59,069 nucleotides of DNA from Bremia lactucae (lineage: Eukaryota; Oomycota; Peronosporomycetes; Peronosporales; Peronosporaceae). Every line of letters begins with the position of its first letter. The first letter of the stretch is position 1. The notes under the pieces were generated by a model that was given only the letters and a program-made list of their open reading frames with translations, ran no database searches and was not told the origin of the DNA. Made by a program: the position numbers and the translations under genes. Positions 52,106 to 59,069 of the stretch are shown here, piece by piece. Location of the stretch: NCBI RefSeq assembly GCF_004359215.1, contig NC_090613.1, forward strand, positions 4,817,050 to 4,876,118, in the 5' to 3' direction.

Positions 52106-52183
52106 GACCTCGGATGGAAGCTTTTAACCGAATGAGCCCGCCTTCGCCTGAACTCATTCGGTTAAAAGCTTCCATCCGAGGTC
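52106..52183. repeat. perfect 31-bp fold-back inverted repeat in gypsy A4 gag
   Basis: Arms 52106-52136 (GACCTCGGATGGAAGCTTTT...) and 52153-52183 are exact reverse complements with a 16-base loop. The right arm duplicates in reverse the sequence for EAFNRMSS. Confidence 0.96.
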
Positions 52184-52339
52184 ACTCTTATAAGTGAACC
52201 TCTCACGCGTTTCATGGAAGCCTTCATGAGGGGCGTGCATGTCCCCCCTTTCTTTTTTCAACATGTCCATGCTGGATGGTACGTATGTGGTCGCTTGATA
52301 TACCCCAAAGTGACACCAGGTGTATCGAAAAACATTTAC

Positions 52340-52360
52340 CTAGTACTGCTTTAGTACTAG
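52340..52360 (-). other. leader hairpin of gypsy A4
   Basis: CTAGTACT and AGTACTAG form an 8-bp perfect stem around a 5-base loop, 60-80 bases after the LTR end. This is the position of the hairpins of A1 and A2, with a different stem sequence. Confidence 0.6.
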
Positions 52361-52419
52361 ACGACCTGCACTGATTACTGTGAACTTGAGGTGCATCCGA
52401 ATATCTCACGTATATAACG

Positions 52420-53338
52420 TGCAGAGGAAGTTTTAAAGTTGGTAAGAATTCTTAGCAACTAAAGACCAAAACTAGGAAGGCTGTAACGGGCTAAAGTTGC
52501 CCTTATGTTACACAGTCCCCGTTAAGTACACTTGGTGTACTTAAGGGGATGGTCAATTACTAAATAATAGTAATTAGACCCAACACTCGGGTGTGGTGCA
52601 CATTTGTGACCAACCCTTGTGGATGTGATGCACATGGGTGCATTCACATTAGGAGGGATGACGCCCAGCGTCATCCGTGATGACGGCTAGCGTCATCCGT
52701 TACGCGAGGTATCTAGAAAGATACGCTCGCAATGCATATTAAATGTTATCTATAGAGATAATATTTTAATTGGTAAAAATAGGTATTTGTATTTAATTCT
52801 ATTAAATATAAATCAGTCTGAAAACTACTTCCTACTTGGTAAGTGCGCACGAGGAGACGGATTATTGCTTCCGTGACGACACTTAACCAGAGTTCTTAGT
52901 GTGTTGGGTGAGGTCGCTAACGCGCCCACCACAACTACCTCACTGCACGCAAGAGAAGCAGGTTTAACCGCTTCCTCGCTGTGCTAGGGTGTGTGTCTAA
53001 GTAGAGCGTGGCCGCATTACGACGTGCCGCCTACAAAGGCATAGTATAGAGAAAAAGTAAACTGTATTGATATAATAAGTTTCCACGTATTGCAATCTTC
53101 TAAACTGACTTATAATAGATATATAATTTAATTTAAGTATGTATTACGACTTATTCCTCACCGCCCATTTGCCTATCTAGCAGCGATTTGCGGTGTTGAA
53201 CAGTATCATTCCTGCTACAATATTACCGTTTATGGTAATATTGATGTTGAAAGAATCTCTTAAAATATTCTAATTTCGTCCTCTTTATTTATTCCTTCTA
53301 TGTAGTATAATATTTACGGAACGTGACACCCCGTTACA
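52420..53338 (-). repeat. 5' LTR of gypsy A4, interrupted by a nested solo LTR
   Basis: On the minus strand the LTR starts TGTAACGGGGTGTCACG at 53,338 and ends CTTCCTCTGCA at 52,420. Without the nested solo LTR and its target duplication it is 360 bp, close to the 347 bp of the LTR at 4074-4420. Confidence 0.85.
52482..53035 (+). mobile_element. solo LTR of gypsy family B with target-site duplication AAGGC
   Basis: The 554-bp element runs from TGTAACGGGCTAAAGTTGCC to GTGCCGCCTACA and is flanked on both sides by AAGGC (52477-52481 and 53036-53040). It arose by insertion of a B element into the A4 LTR followed by recombination between its LTRs. It is longer than the B1 LTRs partly because of a 22-bp tandem duplication, GATGACG...GCGTCATCCGT (52657-52700). 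Confidence 0.96.
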
Positions 53339-53914
53339 ATGTCAAATTGTAACGAAAGTAGAACACAAAAACACATCGAATTACAAAATTTGGCATCGAA
53401 AGAGCTCTCGTGAATGAAGGATAAAAACATTTACAACGTTCTTTTTGTGATATATTATACAGGAAGACGATATTATTACGAATTATAACTGCTTTAATCT
53501 ATAGCAAAGGGTGACATACACTTTTTATACCTCAGTATGAAGCATTAAGCGACCGGGTGGGGTAATTGCTGCAGTTACAGGTTGCGTTTTTGTAATTCGA
53601 GCAGACTTTGAACGCGCATCTACTGAGTTTTCAATTTTTAATTGCTCAACGTGTCTGCATAATGAATTGCTATCTATTCTCAAGTGCCACCAACATGTCA
53701 TATAATACAAAGAAAATTTTATTTTTATCTCCATTTAATTCTACATCACTTTTGACTCAAAAGGATGTCGTGACTAGATCACACGATGGCATCATCCAGC
53801 TTGACCTCGATTTGAAAAAGCTACCCGTGAAGATAGAGTCATCGTTGCTTGCTTAGAACATAGCAGGTTTGCTTAAGATTTTGGTCGCACGCACACAAAT
53901 AGGAAAAATGGTTT
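53339..53914. other. AT-rich spacer without a confident gene
   Basis: Immediately beyond the LTR tip an inverted copy of its end is present (CGTTACAAT GTCAA ATTGTAACG, 53,332-53,354). A plus ORF (53608-53856) shows no recognised motif. Confidence 0.4.
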
Positions 53915-55190
53915 TTGCGCTACTTAGCTTGTTTAGAGAGTTCGACATCCCTCGGTATTCTACAAGTTTATCGGCCGAGTGACGTGATGTCGCATCGACT
54001 TCACACATTCAAGTTAAATAGTGGCACAAGCATGGTGGTATATGTGGACGCATTTTACAAATTGGTTTTTGACTCAAGGCTACAGGAAAGCCGGTTGATG
54101 AGTCGCGACAGCTGGAGGTTCTTCTGAGCATTCTTCCGTCAGAATATGAGCTAATATCTTCGATTGTGGAGAATTCAAAGGGCACTACGCTTGTCGAGGT
54201 GAGGAAAAGCATACGAATTAATCGGGGAAAAAGAAGGAGGCTACGGCGGAAGCGTTTCGCGTGACTCTAAAATGCTAAAAACTTTACTTTCTAAGGGGCA
54301 ACGGTTGAGATATGGTGCCTTTCGAAATATGGGCGTTCCGCATAATTTCAGCAGCTCAATTTAAATTGCTTCAATTGTTACCAGTTTGGTCTCAGAAAAC
54401 GGAAACGCCCAGCTGGAAATCGGAAAAGTAGCAATAATGCAGGATTAGCAGTTGGTGAAGAAAGGCAACCGGATGGGTCATTGACAGTAGCGTCACAATT
54501 CACATCTCGCATTAATGTCTTGTTTGAATACAAGGGCCTCGAAACAAGCATCGGAGTCTAGATTGCAGACGGTTTGAAGCTGCTTGTCAAAAGATCTCGA
54601 ACGTTAAAACTTAACGGTTTGGACGGAAAGGGCATCCCCATGTTAAAGAATCAGTTCATCGCAGTACTCGACGCAAGACTATTGTCAGTTGGTAACTTGG
54701 AAAACTTGGCATGAGCGTAGAGGTTCTAAAGCAAGGATCGGGCTATTGCTTCGGAGACAAGGATCAGAAAATTGGACATGCTTGAGTGTGAGCAGGATAA
54801 AACAAGTCTCGTGCAATACACTCAGTTGGAGTTCTAGCATGCTCACACGCGCAAGGAAGTTTTACGTAAGTCAAAGCGATTAATCGACGACATCTGTCTG
54901 ATCAAGCAAGGCGTAGTAGTATTGTATGCTGGGTGTTTTAAGGGCAAGCAGAAAGTCACGACGTTTGATTACATTTTGATGACAAAACACGTGTGCTGAA
55001 GTGTGTGCAAAATTTATATGGAACCAATAAATAATTCTCGAAAGCAGGTGCAAAATACGTCCTCACTTTTGTCGACGACTACTGAACGTGAAGACGGGCA
55101 TGTTTTAATGCGACTACGCTCTGCTTAATCACACACCCAAGCACATTAAATTAGTTGGTGTGCGCCTAAGCGAACTCATTCAACGAACTA
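53915..55190 (+). pseudogene. gag: third Ty1/copia element: gag to integrase start, degraded
   Basis: Plus-strand frames give the gag block HTFKLNSGTSMVVYVDAFYK and LLSILPSEYELISSIVENSK (54,000-54,180), the GTTLVEVR segment and a decayed zinc-knuckle area (about 54,300). The GAG-pre-integrase block TWHERRG/LGHLS-type with GSGYCFGDKD (54,700-54,770) follows, then an integrase core start KYVLTFVDDY followed by a stop (55,040-55,080). Sequence ends at about 55,190 against a truncated B LTR. Confidence 0.75.
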
Positions 55191-55229
55191 TAAGCCGTAG
55201 ACTAAGTGACGTCTCGGGAGCGGTACTCC

Positions 55230-55574
55230 GGCTCCTCGTGCGCACTTACGAACTAGGAAGTAATTTCATACTGATTTTATATTTAATCGTAGTAAGAATA
55301 AATTTATATTTTTAACCAATCCTATAATGTCATCTCTGTAGATAAACACTAATATGTATTGCAAGCGTATCTTTCTAGATACCTCGCGCTACGAATCACG
55401 CTAGCCGTCATCCCCGCTAACGTGAATGTTCTCAGGGATATCACATGGATCACAATGTAAATCATACAAAGTGGTAGGTACAGTTACATTACTTAAGTAA
55501 TTAACCACCCCTTTAAGTACACAAAGTGACTTAACGGGGATTGTGTAACATTAGGACAACTTTAACTCATTATA
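55230..55574 (-). repeat. 3' LTR of gypsy B2, truncated
   Basis: On the minus strand it begins at 55,574 and aligns with LTR-B up to the GAGGAGC/CTTCCTAC region near 55,230, where it stops at the copia fragment. The first ten bases read TATAATGAGT instead of TGTAACGGGC, four transitions. A polypurine stretch, AAGAGGGGTGG on the minus strand, lies just beyond it (55,575-55,586). Confidence 0.82.
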
Positions 55575-55696
55575 CCACCCCTCTTAAGGAACGATTTACC
55601 TTTTGCAAATGCGTCAAAGAGAACAGAGGAACAGCGAGCTGCTTCGCGGCCGCTTAGTTCTCTCATTACCTGTGTCGTAGATACACGGCGCAAAAG

Positions 55697-57000
55697 ATGC
55701 CACCCAAACGAGGCAATGTTAGTGGGTCGTCTGCGAAGACACCCACTTAACCAGCACGCGCCGCGTTAACACGCAGCCGTCGCCCAGTGCCACAGTTACA
55801 ACGCAGACAGCTACTGCTGCTGTCGCGTTCACTGGATGATCCATCCCACCTTCACAGTGAGATGTTGATTCGTCGCTCATTGTTGACTACAATGAGTCGA
55901 CACCGCTGCCATCAAATCATAGTAGTGATGAAGACAGCGAGCTAACGAGGAATGATGATGGCCTTTATTGCCCTTCCAAACTTCACTCATTGCCCACAAC
56001 ATGGAGACAACAAAGTTTTTTTAATGCTGTCTCATCGTCTGCGCTGGCTGACGCAGCGACCATTAATGAGAGCGGGTGCCCATAAAGGTACAGCTGCTTC
56101 TCCGTTGGTTGAACCACAACGTCTTATGCTCAGACGATTAATTATAATGGTTCAGATATAGAGGAGCCTGACTGCCGACGACACGTGACCGTGCTCAGTC
56201 GGTTTCACAAGCCAATCGTATCGAACGTGGCTATGTGACGGCTGGCATACCACTTATGCCCCCTCCATATCAATGGTATCGTGTTAACGGGCCGAGAGCG
56301 ATGCTCCTAGAGCGCCTATTGTTGACGCTCATAATTATTATGGCGTCTATAATACATGGAAGGCTCAGGGGAATTAGCTTGGACGTATTCCCCCCGATCC
56401 CTGTCGTGATGAAACGCCCGACCAATATGAGGTGGAATTCACGCGCCGCTTTCAACCGCATAACGATGCGATAAAACAGCGGTCGCAGCGAATTATTTTT
56501 GCCCGCTTCCGTCTGAAAGCAATCATGCAAGGTACTAAACCTCCTGTTTCTTCTCACTTCGCTACTCCTGCTAGTTCATGTGAGACTAGCGGAGAGGCCT
56601 CAGCTTGTGACCCTTTTCATAGGCAGTCACCAAGCCGGGCACGCCAACACGTAGGGCATCGATCGGTACCCAAGAGTTGGAATGCTTCGGGTATCCCCTC
56701 CACTGGGCGAAGATCCGATACTTTTGCCTCACGGAGCGGTGAGCAAGCAACCTTTCAACAAGGAAGCGTTGATTCCCACCCGCTTCCATCAGTGGAGGCG
56801 GTGCCCGATAGGAGGGGTGATCTCGCCCACTTAATCGTGGCTGCCTTAGGCGTTAAGTGCTGCCAAACGACGTATTGGGGATCTCGAGCGTCAAGTCTTA
56901 CGACTGACTCTGCCTTCATGATGTCCGCAACCCTGGCGATCCGAAGGATCGTCAGAGTTATGAGCGCCTGTAAGTTCGGCTGGACATCTTGGAGAAATTG
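55697..57000 (+). pseudogene. antisense ORF of gypsy B2 (aORF-B), second copy
   Basis: It reads against gypsy B2 from 120 bases inside the 3' LTR. It starts MPPKRGNVSGSSAKTPT. After a stop and frame change it gives DSSLIVDYNESTPLPSNHSS, DEDSELTRNDD, NAVSSSALADAATINES, NYNGSDIEE, QSVSQANRIERGYVTAGIPL and RVNGPRAMLLER. It then gives AHNYYGVYNTWKAQGN, TPDQYEVEFTRRFQPHNDAI and RIIFARFRLKAIMQ, and finally a coiled coil (LSAAKRRIGDLERQVLRLT, about 56,850). B1 (27370-28704) has the same blocks with different stops, so both descend from an open frame. The part after 56,580 overlaps the chromodomain on the other strand. The basic start and acidic middle would fit a nuclear or nucleic-acid-associated accessory protein, but that is a guess. 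Confidence 0.7.
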
Positions 57001-57795
57001 ATACTGAGGGACCGGCATTCCGCGCGTGGTATCCCTCGATCTCCAATTCCTTTACGTTCCCATGGGAAGAGGAGGTCGGAGGCAAGTCTTTCGCCTCTAT
57101 CCTCTCCAATATCTGTTGGGGATATGTGACCTCATTGGGTTAACATAACGTTTGAGACGACCACGTACAAGACGGGGTGCGTCTTCATGTATAGCGGGAG
57201 GGTAAGCCATATTTAAGGTCTTCTACCTTCTCGGCCACAGTAAATAGCCCAACTTAACGTGGTAATAATTTCGTAGTACCTCCAGGTACTACTGAAACTG
57301 CATTTTGAGGTAGAGAAGCAGTACTTGATAGTAGTTTCTCTCCAACGCTAAAGCGTTCATTGTTTTGCGATCATTTCGGTCAGCATATTCTTTTTGTTTT
57401 TCCTGTGCGCTTGCCATCGCGTCACGGACTTTTCGTGTGATGGCTAATCGCTCACCCACAAAGCGTTAAGCTTCGCTCACGCTTTTGGCATCTATTCGCA
57501 TACGACACCACTGAGAGGTCAGTCGTAGGACGTAGTTGACATTAACAAAACATCGTATTATTTCGGAGCATAGGCATTTCTTGTCGTGACGCCATACTGA
57601 CCACTGCCAAACCGGCAGGGTCACTAGGGCAAGTTCGGTCTTTGACATGGTACCCTCGCAAGCCATCGTCATATTGACGAAACTTTGTCCCTCTTTCGCA
57701 CGCTCTTTCACTAAGACTCGGGCTGCGCACAAACGAGACTGGCGTCCGAGGATGGCACAGTCCGTTAATATAAAACGGTGTCTCACCCGTATAGT

Positions 57796-57851
57796 AGTTC
57801 GCTATAAATAACAGTGTCTACTGGCGTGGACACTGTTATTTATAGCGAACT
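57796..57851. repeat. perfect 23-bp fold-back in gypsy B2 integrase
   Basis: Arms 57796-57818 and 57829-57851 (AGTTCGCTATAAATAACAGT...) are exact reverse complements around a 10-base loop. B1 has the single, uninverted sequence at about 26,546. Confidence 0.95.
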
Positions 57852-58055
57852 CCACAAAGGGTATTTGCTTGCTTCACTCTTTGGGACTTGCTATAGTGCG
57901 TAAGACATCCGCCACGACCCGATTGGCACGTTCTGTTTGGCCATCGGTCTGGGGATGATCTGCGGTCAACATGTGGAGCTTGCTACCTAGCAGCTCGAAC
58001 ACATGTCGCTAAAAACCAGACGTAAAACGTGGATCCCGGTCCGATACTATGGACT

Positions 58056-58115
58056 CGGGCATCCCGTGTAGTCGGTAAACATAATCCAGTGTTTACCGAC
58101 TACACGGGATGCCCG
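58056..58115. repeat. perfect 26-bp fold-back in gypsy B2 integrase
   Basis: Arms 58056-58081 and 58090-58115 (CGGGCATCCCGTGTAGTCGG...) are exact reverse complements around 8 bases. B1 has one copy at about 25,420-25,445. Confidence 0.95.
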
Positions 58116-59069
58116 TGAAGAGAGATGCCTCCTTGCCTGTGATCGATGTCTTACATGGTGCTAAATGCACCATTTTTCTCAGTCGGTCTACAAAGACGAC
58201 TAGCCCTGTCCGACCCTTATGATCGGGCGGCATGCCAAACATGAAGTCCAGACTTACTGACTTCCAACAGTTGGTTGGAATCGGTAGCGGCTTCAGTGGC
58301 GCACTGCTGGACGGTGCAGGCTTAATGCGCTGACACTGTTCGCAAGAGCGAATATAGTTGGCCACCCATCTATATAGGTGTGGCCACCAAAATTCCTCTG
58401 ACACTCGTAAGAATATCTTTTCACGGCTCAGATGCCCATTAGATGGCGCATCATGGAGCTCGTGAAGGCTCATCAGCTTGAGATCTGTGTCATGAGGCAC
58501 ATAGATTCTCAAGGGATCACAATCTGACAGCTGATGCCATAACATGCCATCGCTGTAGTTAAGCGATTTAGCTTAGCTTTCAGGTGCGACGGAAGGTGTA
58601 CCTTTCGTCCACCAAAGTGATCCAACTGCAGGCGACAATGGTCGTCCTGACTGTAGCTCTTTTTTATTTCATAGGCTAATGAGCTCGTCACGTGGTATGC
58701 CTTCATGGCGGCTAATGTTAACGGCTGAAATAGTGCTTTCGCACTAGACACCCTTTCCTGGTGTCTTGCCTCGAAGTCTGGTCTGCGCGATAAAGCGTCA
58801 GCCCAGACGATCGACTTAACCGGCTTGTATACAACTTTGAAATTAAATTCAGAGAAAAATGTGAGCCATCTTGCCATTCTAGGCGAGAGGTGCGGTGAGT
58901 TTATTGCGGTCCGCAGTGATGCGTGATCCGTATAAACCACAAATGGTTCGGTGCCCAATAGGTGCACACGAAACTTGACAAGAGCATACTTTATTGAAAG
59001 TAGCTCTTTGTCATGCACAGGGTAATTCAGTTCCGCGGCTTTTAATAGCCGGGACTGATAAGAGATGAC

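Larger units (their letters stand above)
50340..52419 (-). pseudogene. gag: gypsy A4: gag and protease remains
   Basis: From the LTR at 52,420 the minus strand reads leader, then gag: EAFNRMSSGEGGLIRLKASI (52175 on), DEFIHHKLDAALRKVALI, LTHTRRFESLKIDISKFKAV, EGDSSLGWFVELDMHGRLGR. This matches A2 gag. The knuckle region (PMDLCRVENGNLIFQ, 51,380) and a protease-like end (RPIDPATSRKFTRLNES) are broken. At about 50,340 the family A sequence stops. Confidence 0.8.
56590..59069 (-). pseudogene. pol: gypsy B2 pol: RNase H, integrase, chromodomain
   Basis: The element continues beyond the window. RNase H (59018-58509): [53 protein letters not shown]. The integrase zinc finger and core (58545-58093) read HELHDAPSNGHLSREKIF, NYIRSCEQCQRIKPAPSSSA, SLDFMFGMPPDHKGR. 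The core then meets a 26-bp fold-back (58056-58115) and continues as RLHGMPESIVSDRDPRFTSG and [21 protein letters not shown] second fold-back (57796-57851) interrupts EFAINNSVHAS. The tail (57,786-57,130) and the chromodomain FLVERLLAHRS, FAQWRGYPKHSNSWVPID (56,790-56,590) follow. Confidence 0.9.

Noticed and set aside
53608..53856. 82-codon ORF before the third copia fragment
   Set aside because: No family motif, no conservation evidence, AT-rich context.

Overview
The window is a repeat-dense nuclear segment of an oomycete, most likely a Peronosporales genome (Phytophthora or a downy mildew). Four things point there. The Ty3/gypsy families have the gag and pol signatures familiar from Phytophthora. 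A (CCCTAAA)n / TTTAGGG-type telomeric motif is present. An oomycete-like initiator lies upstream of the one host gene. That host gene fuses a prephenate-dehydratase/ACT-type N-terminus to a class I aminotransferase. This assignment rests on recognition, not on a database search.

Layout. 1-4.4 kb: gypsy copy A1 (plus strand: end of RT, RNase H, integrase, chromodomain, 3' LTR), with a long antisense ORF between integrase and LTR. 4.6-9.0 kb: a fairly well preserved Ty1/copia element (minus) that separates A1 from A2, a second copy of the same gypsy family in the opposite orientation (9.0-14.5 kb). 14.5-18.1 kb: pieces of other gypsy families (E and D) and a deletion-derivative D element. 18.1-21.2 kb: unassigned DNA and a broken pogo/Tigger-like DNA transposase carrying an internal telomere-type repeat. 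21.18-29.35 kb: gypsy B1, with both LTRs, an internally inverted and permuted pol segment and its own antisense ORF. 29.4-33.7 kb: the only non-transposon island, with the aminotransferase gene. 33.7-38.7 kb: an LTR-A copy and gypsy D1. 38,712-39,702: assembly gap. 39.7-41.2 kb: AT-rich DNA. 41.2-45.4 kb: gypsy A3, scrambled by inversions. 46.5-48.6 kb: gypsy D2. 49.1-50.2 kb: old copia. 50.3-53.3 kb: gypsy A4, whose LTR contains a nested solo LTR-B with an exact 5-bp target duplication. 53.9-55.2 kb: third copia fragment. 55.2 kb to the end: gypsy B2 (minus) with a second copy of the antisense ORF.

Family names A, B, D and E are local labels. Almost all transposon genes are broken by stops, frameshifts or lost catalytic residues. 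The aminotransferase is the only intact full-length gene.

The most interesting recurring structure is an extra antisense gene carried by at least two gypsy families (A and B). It sits between integrase and the 3' LTR, reads against pol across the chromodomain, has an acidic DPSL-x-VDY-type motif near its N-terminus, and ends in a coiled coil. Other notable signals are leader-RNA hairpins that differ in sequence between family A copies but stay complementary, many short perfect fold-back inversions, and a telomeric repeat inside a transposase.
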